Shown in pieces: positions 45,490 to 57,200 of a stretch of 64,000 nt of DNA. The notes under the pieces are model-generated. The model ran no database searches. It had not been told where the DNA came from and saw only the letters and a program-made list of their open reading frames with translations. This DNA comes from Bromus sterilis. Its lineage: Eukaryota > Streptophyta > Magnoliopsida > Poales > Poaceae. Position numbers and translations under genes: made by a program. The stretch covers positions 197,437,782 through 197,501,781 of the forward strand of contig OX465600.1 of assembly GCA_950022295.1 (NCBI GenBank). Direction: 5' to 3'. Each line of letters begins with the position of its first letter. Within the stretch, counting starts at the first letter, position 1.

Positions 45490-45935
45490 TGACGGGGATG
45501 TACCTCGGCAAATCCCACGGTCAGGTACCCTGGGTTAGTCATGAGAGGCACCGGTTGGACGATAGCTTGTCAACTAACAGGAGGATGCGTTCCTGCTCGA
45601 TGTTATTGATTGGAGATGGCGATTACAGGGGAGCCAAGGCTAGTGCGCACAAGGCTAGGGTTATAGATTGTGTATTGCTTGATCTCGACGTCTCCCCTCC
45701 TAACCTTTATATACTAGGCTAGGTCTCGGGGAGTCCGTCCTGAATTACAGATGAGGTTTCCTAACCCCGATCTTGTTCCGTATGACAAGTTTTCACCTTC
45801 CTTATGAGTGCGGACTCCTTCGTCGGTGCCACTAGTGGGCCAAGGCTGGGCCCAGGCGGCATCTTTGTGGGCCTCCTGTCTTCGGGTACACCGGGTAGGC
45901 TCATATATAGGGGTCGTGGGGTCACCCCCTCGTCA
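45490..45935 (-). repeat. 5' LTR of element E
   Basis: 446 bp, with a minus-strand TATA box at 45704-45716. Followed by the target duplication CCCCC (45936-45940). Confidence 0.9.
45704..45716 (-). promoter_or_regulatory. TATA box of the element E 5' LTR
   Basis: The minus strand reads TAGTATATAAAGG, followed by CTAGG. It is conserved in both LTRs (37997-38009). Confidence 0.5.
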
Positions 45936-47234
45936 CCCCCTTCGCCTATATTTACCCCTCGGGATGGAAACCCCTAAGACGGACTCCTCTTTCACGATCT
46001 CACCTCTGTACCGCCGCCGCCGCCGTTTCAAGATCGGGGCTTCCTGGAGAAGCTGCTCCGGCACCCTGCCGGGAGAAGCTACCCCCTCCGGGAGACCATC
46101 CATAGCCATGGACGCCTCCCATATGTACCGTGAGTAGTTTCCCTTGGACCATGGGTCCGTGACCAGTAGCTATGTGATCTATCTCTCCCTTCTTTGTGCT
46201 TCCACTTTCGAGACCTCGTGAGCTGCCTCACATGATCGAGGCACCTTTGTAATTTTCTGTTGTTGCTATGCTGAGTTTGTTGGGATCTGATGGATTATGA
46301 GACTATGTTCAGATTGTGAAGAGTAATATATTTGGTTCTTCTCTTTTATATTTTGTTCTTGAGTAAATTCTTGCATGTTCTCCGTTGCCGTGTTTTACTT
46401 TGGCCAAGTGATTTATTGCAACTCCAAGACGGAGCGTTATGCTTGATTTTGGGTTCAGCCCCTTGATGTCTAGCTTGAGTGACAGAAACATGAGACTAGG
46501 GGATGTGATGTTGCCACCAGGGATAAAACAACGGTGCTTGTATCCGCGGATGCAAGGATTGTTTACTTTACGCAAAGTTCTTTTAATGCAGTTGTCTGTT
46601 GCCGTGAGTTTACACTTTGGGTGGGATTCACAACTTAATACCAACGAGATGTTTTGGATAGATATCTCAAGGTGGATGATTCGTAGTAGATGCAGATGGA
46701 TTTCGGTCTACTTACCTTGGCTTACTGCCCATTGCTTTTGAGCCCTTCCTTTCTTTGCATCATAGTTAGCATTGCGGTGCCTTCATAATCCTGTCAATTG
46801 CCCAACTGTGATTTGTTTACCTCGCTAGCACTTTTATCGTCTTTTGGGAGAGAGACATCACTAGTGAAAATCACGTGACCTTGGTCCATCTTCATATCAT
46901 TGTTTACACCCTCAATTTACTTTCAGTCTTTACTTTCAGTTGCCACTATCATTATCTCTTGCGTTGATCCTTTGTAAACGGCAAGGCCGGAGGAATTGAC
47001 AACTCCTCTGTACTTGTTGGGAGCAAAGTTATTTGTATCTGTGTGCAGGTCCAGGTGAAGTTAGCAACCTCGGCGCCATTGTTCACTTTACCACCTTCTT
47101 GTATCCTTTGGAGTCCTACGGGAGACAAACCTTGGTATCTTTGCCAAGGGAAAACTTGTCGCTGCACTATATCTCACCCTGCACTTGGGGTAATCAACGA
47201 GGGCTTGAAGAGTATTAACACTCTCTTGCCATCA
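45936..47234 (+). repeat. 5' LTR of element D, second part
   Basis: Aligns with 51825-53117. TATA box GCCTATATTTACC is at 45944-45956 (51828-51840 in the 3' LTR). Element E separates this promoter from the first 370 bases of the LTR. Confidence 0.92.
45944..45956 (+). promoter_or_regulatory. TATA box of the element D 5' LTR
   Basis: GCCTATATTTACC, 1.3 kb upstream of the primer site. Conserved in the 3' LTR. Confidence 0.4.
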
Positions 47235-47244
47235 GCAAGTTTTC

Positions 47245-47262
47245 TGGCGCCGTTGCCGGGGA
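47245..47262 (+). other. Primer-binding site of element D (tRNA-Asp)
   Basis: TGGCGCCGTTGCCGGGGA, ten bases after the LTR end. It equals the complement of the 3' end of plant tRNA-Asp, the primer used by Athila-lineage elements. Confidence 0.92.
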
Positions 47263-47485
47263 CTCCAGTCTACAAGATAGGGGAGTTGCACACTATCTTT
47301 TATCTTTCTTTTTAGTCTTGTTAGTTTACCTTTCAGTTTTTATCCTTTGGTCCTTTATCAAAAAACCCAAAAATATAGTATGTCTAGTTCCTTACTTGCC
47401 AATCAATGTCTGACTTCTTTGAAACTAGATCTATTGGCATGGAGGATTCACCGAGGATCAACAAAAGTGTTACAAGTAACACCGC

Positions 47486-48652
47486 TTGTCTCAAAAGGGG
47501 ATACACTTATGGAAACAAATACATCAGTTGTATGAGTATGCTAGAAACTTGTGCTCAATATATAATATATCTTTCTGCAGGGATGAATCTTGTTGCTTTA
47601 TGAGGCACAAACACCTTTCTTTCCAATGTGATTACAATGATGATGAAACCTTAGCTTCTTATGCTAAGAGAAACTATGATTTTTATGATGCAAAGGAAAT
47701 AGAAGAATTTGTTGCTTATAAGGGTGCCTATGAAATTACTTCTCTTCTTAAAAATATTGATGATGCCCCTTACAAATATGAGAGTCTTCCTATACTTAAC
47801 TATTGTTTGGAAAATTACGATGCAAATTATTACATTACTGATCATCTTGAGAGAATCTCTCCCCCAAAGGAAGAGACTAATGATTTGCATGACTCTATGG
47901 AAGAAGAAATTTATGAACCTTAAAGATCCTTGGATGAAAAAGAGGAGGAGAGTGACGAACAAAAGGAGGAAGAATGGAGCCATCCATGTCTACCTTCTAA
48001 TGAGAGTAACTCTTTGAATCTTACCTTATATGAGTATTATGATCCTATGGATTCTTTTGAAATATCCCTTTTTTATGAAGTTGATGCCTTCTATGCTTCT
48101 GGCCGTGATGCCACTATGGATGATGCTTACGGAGATGAACTTTCTATAGTTCCTCATGTTAAGTATGAAATTTTTACTATCGCACCCACACTTGAGTGTC
48201 CTATTATCCTTTTAAAATCTCCAACTCCGGAGAATTTTCCTCTTATCAAAGCTCAATGTGATGGGTTGCATTTATCTTATGATCCTAAAAACCGTGTTGA
48301 AAACAATACACGTGTGCTTGTAGGTCATGAACAATATGATTTATATGATAGTTATATTCTTGATGTTGTTCATGATACTACTGAAAATTACTTTGAGAGA
48401 GGAAAGTTTGGTTATAGAAACTTCCATGTGACAAAAACACCTCTCTCTAAACCGAAACTTTTGAAGTTGTTCTTTTTCTACCCTCCTATGCATGTCACTT
48501 TGTGCTTCTTTGATTTATTTTCTTACGAGATGCCTATGCATAGGAAGTGGGTTAGGATTAAATTTGTTTCATATTTTCTTCTTGATGCTCTCTTTTGCTT
48601 CAAAATTCTCATTCTTGTGAGAGCATCTTCTATAATCTTTAAGCCTAGCTAA
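47486..48652 (+). pseudogene. Element D acidic ORF of unknown function, one premature stop
   Basis: 389 codons in one frame, broken by a TAA at 47921-47923. The first part has HQLYEYARNLCSIYNISFC and a Tyr/Asp/Glu-rich stretch. The second has DEKEEESDEQKEEE, SNSLNLTLYEYYDPMDSFE, HDTTENYFERGKFGYRNFH and two hydrophobic C-terminal segments (LKLFFFYPPMHVTLCFFDLF and VSYFLLDALFCFKILILV) that could span a membrane. Similar ORFs are, from memory, found in non-autonomous Athila-type families of Triticeae; no biochemical role is known. Upstream fragments in other frames (47347-47535, 47406-47603) suggest further shifts at the N-terminus. Confidence 0.7.
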
Positions 48653-51444
48653 TGGCTTTAAAGAAGCGCTTTCGGGAGGCAGCCCGCAACGAATTTAGGT
48701 TTTTCTTTTTGCTTTTCTTCTGTTTTTAGTGGTCTTGATGATTTTTACTACTGTAGCAACATCATTGTATCTTTACTTTTCAAGCTTTGTGCCTTTTATA
48801 GCCTCATACGACAAGGGAAGTGAAAGTTGTGATATGCTGTCCAGAAAACAGATTCTGTCCTCGTGACTAGAAAAATCAGAGAAAAATACCAGTTCATCTT
48901 TTTGAGCTGAAATTTTTACACAGCGTGCTCTATACAATTATGAAACTTGCGTATGTTCTGAGTTTTTTGATTTGAGTTGCAGAAGTATCCCAAAAAAATT
49001 CTTTTCTATCTGCTGTTCTGTTTTTCACAGATTCTGTCTTGTTTTTCCTTTCCTTCGTTTTGCAAACCTTAAGCTTGCTTTTTCTTTGCAAAAACTTTTT
49101 GGTAATCTTGAGAAACAGTAGCTCTTCAAGATTATCTTTATTTCCAGTAAGGGAAAATTTATTTTAATAGGGTACTAACCTCTCTAATCAGTCTACAATG
49201 AGTTATGTATGAAGGGAGTTTTCAAGTGCGCGATGAAAGATGATGAAAGAAGATCTTGGAGTGTCAAACTCTCAAGCTTGGGGATGCCCATGTGCACCCC
49301 CAATAAATATTCAAGGAGACTCAAGCGTCTAAGCTTGGCGATGCCCCCGTGCATCCCCTTCTTCATCAACAGTTATCAGTTCGTCTCTCGTTGCACTATA
49401 TTTTTATCACTTCATGCGTTGTGTGCTATACTTGGAGCGTCTCGCTCTTTACTTTTCTAGGTTTGTTTTTTCTTTGTTTGCTATAGTAACAAGTTAGATC
49501 CAAGCTTACTTACTCTTTTGTGTGGGAGAGATACACGCTCCGCTTGAACTAGAACTCCTCATAGGATTTGCATGCTCACTCTTTCAGCTGTGAGTTGTTC
49601 TTTTTCTTTTCTTAGCTGCTGCTCTGTTTAGTTGTAGTGCTTTAGTTTTTATAGATATTTTATTTTGTTTTAGGTTGAATTTTCTATAGGTTGCATGTTT
49701 TATCTTGTTAGAGAGTTTGCTTGTTGCACTGAGTTTTGTGTCTTGACTAGAAGTAGGTAGTTGAAGTTGTTGTTCTCTTTGTAGTAGTAACTTGCAAAAG
49801 TTTTGAGGTATTGACAAGAGTAATGTTTGAACTTTTGGTTTCAAGAGCTCGAGCCTATTAGTGATAGATGTCTTATTTTGGGAAATCCGTGTGTTTTTCG
49901 AAAACCAAAAACTCCTGTTGAGAACTCTAGCTACTAGATGGATCACTAACCTCTGGAGGGTTCGAATATTAGAGTACACTCACGTACCATGAGTCGAGGA
50001 TGCGCAAGGATAACCAAACCCCCATACACTCCTCCTCGGGGTACTTGTCTCTTTGTGAACCTCCTGATTAGATTAAGAGTTACCAATAATGAGTGCATGA
50101 GTTCTTCGGACTAATGTGAGTATTCGAAAGTTGACACTTCCACCCACCTATAATTTTTCTAGCCTCTTCGGTACCGTGCATTGCCCTTTCTCATCTTGAG
50201 AGTTGGCGCATACTTCGCCGGTGCATCCAAACCCTTGGAACGATACGCTCTTTCATCATAAACCTCCTTATATCTTTCCTCAAAACAGCCACCATACCTA
50301 CCTACAAGGCATTTCCATAGCCTTTCCGAGGTACATTGCCATGCAACATCCATCTTCTCATGACTTGATCTTCATGTCATACATGTTCCTGCTATCCTGG
50401 CAGAAGCATACATTTGCATCATGATAGTTATATCTTCTTTATGTGAGTACCTTTGTAAAGTGTGAAAGATCTCCTATATTCTTGTAAAATATAGAGTGTT
50501 TCCCCTAAAGTGAGGAAAAGATCCCAAAGAGGACAAAATCAAAAGATCCAAAATAGGACAAATGAGAGTTAAATAGAAAGAGCCATTGAGGCCACCAAAA
50601 AATACAAAAAATAGAAAAAAAGAGAAAAAGAAATAAAAAGAGAGAAGGGGGCACACTACTATTCCTTTTGAGAGATCCACACTAGTACTTCATCCTCTAT
50701 CCCTTGTACTCCGTAGAGATCATTATCATGCATATAGCTATGTGGGGACCTTCACACTATAGAACTTGGCTTGTATATTTCAATGATGAGCCTCCTCAAA
50801 CGAGCTCTAGGTCTTCTTGAGCAAGCAAGTTAGATGCACCCCCACTAGTTCCATTGGAGAGCTTTTAGCTCACATGTGCATTCGTTGCATGGAAATCCCT
50901 ACTCCTCACATCATATCTATCATATGGCCTTCTCTCGCCTATGATTGTCCTCATTGATGTGAGCCTTACACACCTTTTTGTCTTCCTCCTCCACCTTCTT
51001 TCTGTTTCGCCTTTTAGGTGTCAACTTTCTTGCTCACGCTCATCCATTGCATGAGTGCTCAAAACATCGAAAGGGAGTGGATCAGTTTGACTTGTACCTG
51101 ACTAGTGGTCTGGGGACGAGTCAAGATAAGAATCCAAAGGAGACTAAGTGTGAAACTTTAGTAGATAGTTGTTCTCAACAATTACTTTTTTCTCTCGTAT
51201 TTCCCTATCCCCTGCTTGCACGCAAACACCATCTGGAGACATTCGAGTCACGGACAGCGAGAGCTCTTGCACCTTTTGTTCGTTTTTTGCTTGTGTCAAA
51301 TGCTAATATAGACTCTTTCTTGTTAAGACTTGAATTGAATTGCATGCTTTGATTGCTTTACTTAAAAGTCCTTAAATGGTTGTGTGGCATGTCACCACAG
51401 AAATTATACTTATTATCATTTACCTACTCGAGGACGAGCAGGAA
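48653..51444 (+). other. Element D 3' internal region, non-coding
   Basis: It begins with GGCTTTAAAGAAGCGCTTTCGGGAGGC, a phrase familiar from Athila-type elements after this ORF. Two AGCTTGG-GATGCCC-type phrases (49275 and 49340) repeat within 70 bp. There is an A-rich block at 50580-50645. No frame beyond about 130 codons, and none with a family motif. Confidence 0.7.
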
Positions 51445-51460
51445 TTAAGCTTGGGGATGT
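51445..51460 (+). other. Polypurine tract of element D
   Basis: TTAAGCTTGGGGATGT immediately before the 3' LTR. Confidence 0.7.
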
Positions 51461-53117
51461 TGATACGTCCCAAACGTATCTATAATTTCTGCTTGCTCCA
51501 TGCATGTTTTGTGTGACTTTGCCATATTTTTCTTCAACTTTCATACACTTTTGAGAATATTTGGACTAATCTATTAACCCAGTGCACCCAGCTGCCAGTT
51601 GCTGTTTTCTGTTGTTTTTGTATTTCAGGTTTTCCGACCATTAAAAGTGCTCCAAAAAATCCGGAAAAATCAGATAAAAAATCAGCGAAATGGAAGCTTC
51701 CGGAAACACCAAAGGAGCGGAGGGGGGCCACCACCAGGAGGCCGGGAGGGTCCCTGGTGCGGCCCCACCCTAGGCCGCGCCAGGAGGCCTCCTGGCTGCC
51801 TGGTGGGTCCCCTCGACACCCCCCTTCGCCTATATTTACCCCTCGGGGTGGAAACCCCTAAGACGGACTCCTCTTTCGCGATATCGCCTCTGTACCGCCG
51901 CCGCTGCCGTTTCAAGATCGGGGCTGCCTGGAGAAGCTGCTCCGGCACCCTGCCGGAAGAAGCTACCCCCTCTGGGAGACCATCCATAGCCATGTACGCC
52001 TCCCGTATGTACCGTGAGTAGTTTCCCTTTGAGCATGGTCCGTGACCAGTAGCTATGTGATCTATCTCTCCCTTCTTTGTGCTTCCAATTTCGAGACCTC
52101 GTGAGCTGCCTCACATGATCGAGGCACCTTTGTAATTTTCTGTTGTTGCTATGCTGAGTTTGTTGGGATCTGATGGATTATGAGACTATGTTCCGATTGT
52201 GATGATTAATATATTTAGTTCTTCTCTTTTATATTTTGTTCTTGAGTAAATTGTTGCATGTTCTCCGTTGCCGTGTTTTACTTTGGCCAAGTGATTTATT
52301 GCAACTCCAAGAGGGAGCGTTATGCTTGATTGTGGGTTCAGCCCCTTGATGTCTAGCTTGAGTGACAGAAACATGAGACTAGGGGTGTGTTGTTGCCACC
52401 AGGGATAAACACAACGGTGCTTGTATCCGCTGATGCAAGGATTGTTTACTTTACGCAAAGTTCTTTTAATGCAGTTGTCTGTTGCTTTGAGTTTACACTT
52501 TGGGTGGGATTCACAACTTAATACCAACGAGATGTTCTGGATAGATATCTCAAGGTGGATGATTCGTAGTAGATGCAGATGGATTTCAGTCTACTTACCT
52601 TGGCGTACTGCCCATTGCTTTTGAGCCATTCCTTTCTTTGCAGCATAGTTAGCATTGTGGTGCCTTCATAATCCTGTCAATTTCCCAACTGTGATTTGTT
52701 TACCTCGCTAGCACTTTTATCGTCTTTTGGGAGAGAGACATCACTAGTGAAAATCACGTGACCTTGGTCCATCTTCATATCATTGTTTACACCCTCAATT
52801 TCCTTTCAGTCTTTACTTTCAGTTGCCACTATCATTATCTCTTGTGTTGATCCTTTGTAAACGGCAAGGCCGGAGGAATTGACAACTCCTCTGTACTCGT
52901 TTGGAGCAAAGTTATTTGTATCTGTGTGCAGGTCCAGGTGAAGTTAGCAACCTCTGCACCAGTGTTCACTTTACCACCTTCTTGTATCCTTCGGAGTCCT
53001 ACGGGAGATAAACCTTGGTATCTTTGCCAAGGGAAAACTTGTCGTTGCACTATATCTTACCCTGCACTTGGGGTAATCAACGAGGGCTTGAAGAGTATTA
53101 ACACTCTCTTGCCATCA
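51461..53117 (+). repeat. 3' LTR of element D
   Basis: 1,657 bp, ending CTTGCCATCA. The target duplication TGGGC follows at 53118-53122. The uninterrupted copy of this LTR. Confidence 0.93.
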
Positions 53118-53122
53118 TGGGC

Positions 53123-54236
53123 TTACCATTACCCCGGAGCAGGAGGCTCCTCGGGACCGCAGTAGACGAGCCCAACTTAGGCCAAAAGCCTAAGCTTGGG
53201 GGAGTACGTGCTCTCCTATCCTTCCATTGTATCTACCGTTGGTTCGCTTTTATCCTTTTGAAGTTTTTGCCTGTTCTTCTTTGTTCTTTTAGTTTGCAAA
53301 AACCCAAAAAGATTTCTCCTTTCTTTTTCTTTCGTTAAACCTTTAAAAAACCCCAAAAAATGTTTCCTTTGCTCTTTAGTTTGCTTTGTTCAGCTCGAGT
53401 CCGTGATGATTATAATTTCCTACGTTCGATCATGCAAGTGACAAGGCAGTAATGACGAAGATCGACGGAAGGGATGCAACAAGGAAATCCGGTATGAACT
53501 CTTTTTGTTTCTACTTTTGTACATATGCCTATACTTATGATTAGAGACCAGCTTGTAGCGACATAGTGCTATGTTTACAATGCTTTCCCAGTAGTTCATG
53601 CTTTCTTTGTGGTTAGTCTCAAATAGCTAGAGTTTATAATGTGTTGCTTGAGATGATTGACATGCATTGCATTGTTCATGTTTTGGCATATTGAAGTGGT
53701 ATCTCCCTCCGGGGGATTCTTGGATTGACTTGGCACATGTTCACGCATGTTAAGACTAAAAAGTCTGTTCTGCCTTGATGATCTTTTTACTTCAGAGTGA
53801 GCTATATCACTTTCATGCCCGATTCAATGTTGCTTTGTCGCTCTGCATGATTATGACTGTTATGCTCTCTAGTTGGTCGCTTCCCCGTCTTTTGCTAGCC
53901 TTCCTCCAGCACCAAGCGGAACTCTGCTTGTGCTTCCACAATTGACTTTCTAAACCCAGTTGTTCCATTTGAGTCCACCATACCTACCTATATGTGGTAT
54001 TTACCGGCCACTCCTAACTTAGACTTTCTTGTGCCATCTCGAAATTTATTCAAAAGCTTCCCCTTTGTAACCGTACAAGCTCATGGTGCGGTGAGGGAAA
54101 ATCAGTATCTTTCATGCCAAAAATATTTTGACGGAAGTTTTAACTAGTCAATAAAAATATATATATAAGTTACACCTCCCCCATACTTGATGATGGAGTG
54201 AAATGGACCAAATGCTGCTTATGATAGGTGGAACGA
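53123..54236 (+). other. Element C internal region after element D
   Basis: The first 40 bases finish the interrupted C ORF (stop near 53164). A GCCTAAGCTTGGGGGAGT phrase follows at about 53189. The rest is non-coding T-rich DNA up to the insertion of the B-family solo LTR. Confidence 0.7.
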
Positions 54237-57200
54237 TGTGACGCCCCCAAAATCAGACCGTGTACAGTAATCATACACGCAGGGTACACGACAGAAATCA
54301 AGGACTCACGGTAAGGTAATCACAGCACAACTCTATAAATAAAATAATACAAGCTATATATTACAAGCCAGGGGCCACGAGGGGTCGAATACAATAGCTC
54401 GAGAGCACAAAGTTAGCGGAAGCAATAGTATCTGAGTACAGACACAAGAATACAAGGTTGCCTTAAGAAGGCTAGCACAAATAACCACAGATCGAAAAGG
54501 CGAGGCCTCCTGCCTGGGAACCTCCAAACTACTCCTGGTCAAAGGGGAACTCGACGTCGTAGAAGGCATCGGGAATCTTCATGTTGCGGTGGTCGGCATC
54601 GGGGATCTCCTGCTCCTGGACTCCAACGTCGACTGCAGCGGCCGATCAGGCAAAACATAAAGGGGGAAAATAAAGCAGGTGAGTATCTAGCATACCCGCG
54701 AGTCTTACGTCCGCTACTAAGCATTATGCATTTGTATCAACGGAAAGGGGAGGCTGTATATAGTGTACTGCAAGAGAGAAATCAGAATAAGGGTAAGAAG
54801 CTAGGCCTATCGAAGACTAGCATCTTCCGACGATGTCTTGCAGCATGAGATAAGAATCAGCCAACAGTTTATATAAAGCATAAAGTAACAATGCAGCACA
54901 AGTTGCTGCGGCATTGTATAATAATAAGTTGTAATAAATAACAATGCCTCTGAGTTCCCCTCCTCGACATCCCAGCGAGGAAGAAAACCCGAAACCATAT
55001 AGTTTAATAATAATAGTTTGTAGTGGTAAGATCCAGCTTCAGCATAAAGCGTCCTGTTACCGTGGACACGGCTATTCGAATAGATTAATCTTCCCTGCAG
55101 GGGTGCACTTGTGTTACGCTACACGCACGGATCTCCAGGGTGGCGGGAACCTTGTTAGGGAACGCTCCACCGAGGCTATCCGACACTTCATAGCCCATCT
55201 TTCAAACTCAACAGAGAGGCCATCCGCCGGTCTAAATCCTAAGTACGCCGGGCCTTGGACCCCAACCCGAACGTACTCCTGCACGGTGCGTGGCTGGCCG
55301 GTGAAGTTAAAGCAAATCCAAATAAGACACCACCGCGCGAGCAAATAAGACAACACCACTTCCCGGCAATCAGCCCGCAATACTGCTGACGTCTGAAGAG
55401 TCCTCGGACGACACTACGAAGCAGAGGAGCCCATAACTCGTAATTCCCACGGGTAGGTAGTGCGTACATGGCATATAGCCAACTCAAGACATTCACTGAA
55501 CCATTTAGCATTTTAATTAACCTGTGTGACAACCGTTATCGTTGCCTCGACTTAACCGACCCGCGGACAACGACAGCAGCCAGGACCACCAGTACATCGG
55601 TGCCTGCCCTGTCGTCCCACCAAGTGACTGCGGTTACCAACAAGGTGAACTGTCTCCTTACCTTGTCTCGCGTGTGCTCCTGGAGGAGCTCGACTTTCGT
55701 AGTTTGGTAACTCTCGCGGCCAACGACCAGGGGCCAAGCACACCGGTACACTGGTCGTACCCTCCCTGTCGCCCCGTCGCAATACCACTCGCGGGCACCG
55801 TTGGGTCACCCGACTTCTTACCTTTAAGGACACCAGTTGGTTCGAGTTCCTACCATTAAGTGAAACCAGGAGGAATCACCCTCGATGGTACACTTGAGCT
55901 GGCTCGACTGAGACATCAGCGGGGTGAACGAAAGAGGTAAACCTCGTATCATCCCGGTGATGCTACGCTACTGAGCCGACGAGAGTGAAATACGAGTCCA
56001 TTCCACTCGTAAGTCAAACTCGAAGCGACTCGGCAGAGTCTCGCCGTTGTAGGTTCCCTAGGGCGTCTGCATTGTTCCGTACCTGTTGCAGTTGTAATAT
56101 ATCGTTCCCGCGATCACTCCCAAAGTGATCACGACCCTCTATTCTAAACCTAGCTAACAATGCGCAGGGTTTACTGCTGAATAATATATAGATATAGCAG
56201 GCAGCATAGGATAAGGAAGGTACAACAAGGGGCGACAAAATCAGGCTATGCAATTGAATAGGATTGTAACGTAGCAGCAGCAGTAACAATGCCTAGTGCA
56301 AGAAAGTACGGAAAGGTAGGCGATATCTGGGGAAGAGAATGGCTCTGCTTGCCTGCAAGCTCGACGGTAGGGGTAGGGTCGTCGACGAAGTAGTCGTACT
56401 CAGCAACGGTGTAGTCGGCGGCAGCAGTGGGGTCTATCGGAGATTAAGGGGGGGGGGAGAAACAGTAAATACAAAGCAAGCATATACAAACAGATGAATA
56501 ACATGACGTATGCAATGTTAACGATGTGCTAACGTTGTGCAATGCACGTTGCTGGGAACGGAAATTCATCTGGGGATGAACTACCAGCTCCGAGTGATTA
56601 TCGGACAGGGTGTCCGGAGGGGGGAGATATCATGCCGGAGGTGTCGTGGACATCCGACACATGTATGGGTGGTGTATCCGGGTTAGTTGATCTATTCCGA
56701 ACAACTTTCCTGTTCGAAATAAATTCATCCGGAGGGTTTATCGGTATCGGGCAATTATCGGACAGGCGCTGCCGAAGGGGGACGGTTCGATGTTCGGTAC
56801 GTTAGAGGGGTGTGGTGAAGGTATGGGTATCGTATTTGTATTCGGTGATCCGTTCTGAATAACTTTCGCATACAAAAGTTTTTCATCTGGACAACTTTTA
56901 TCGGTACCGGGAATTATCGACAAACGGCCCGAAGGGGGGAATGTCGATGTCCGGTAAGTTAGAGGGTGGTGGTTGGTATATGGATGGCGTATTCGTATTC
57001 GGTATATTTTCGGATTAGCTTTGATGTATAAAATATTTTCATCGGAGTTACGGATTAAAAGATATTGATTTTCAAGTTTTATTCAATTTAAATCATTTTC
57101 TGGATTTTCTTTTAATTATTGCATCAACATTATCCAGAACAGTGGGTTGACTGGTCAAACCTGACAGAGGGGACCCACCTGTAAGGTTGACTGGTCAACT

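Larger units (their letters stand above)
37793..45935 (-). mobile_element. Element E: Tat-lineage Gypsy element with antisense spliced gene
   Basis: LTRs (437 and 446 bp) read TGACGGGGATGTACC on the plus strand and end CACCCCCTCGTCA. CCCCC flanks both sides, a low-complexity but consistent duplication. The primer site (45468-45487) and purine tract (38230-38242) set the minus orientation. Sense-strand coding is limited to a gag remnant and a retropepsin; RT and integrase are missing. The opposite strand carries a multi-exon ORF over 39650-43424. Such antisense ORFs between pol and the 3' LTR are known in grass Tat-lineage elements. By eye the LTRs differ at 32 of about 440 sites, about 7%, more than the surrounding element D. 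Confidence 0.88.
37420..53117 (+). mobile_element. Element D: non-autonomous Athila-lineage Gypsy element
   Basis: LTRs start TGATACGTCCCAAACG and end CTTGCCATCA. TGGGC lies on both sides (37415-37419 and 53118-53122). The primer site is a perfect tRNA-Asp type, and a purine tract (TTAAGCTTGGGGATGT) precedes the 3' LTR. The interior has one acidic ORF and about 3 kb of non-coding DNA, with no gag core, protease or RT that I can recognise. By eye the LTRs differ at about 4%. Its 5' LTR is interrupted by element E. Confidence 0.92.
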
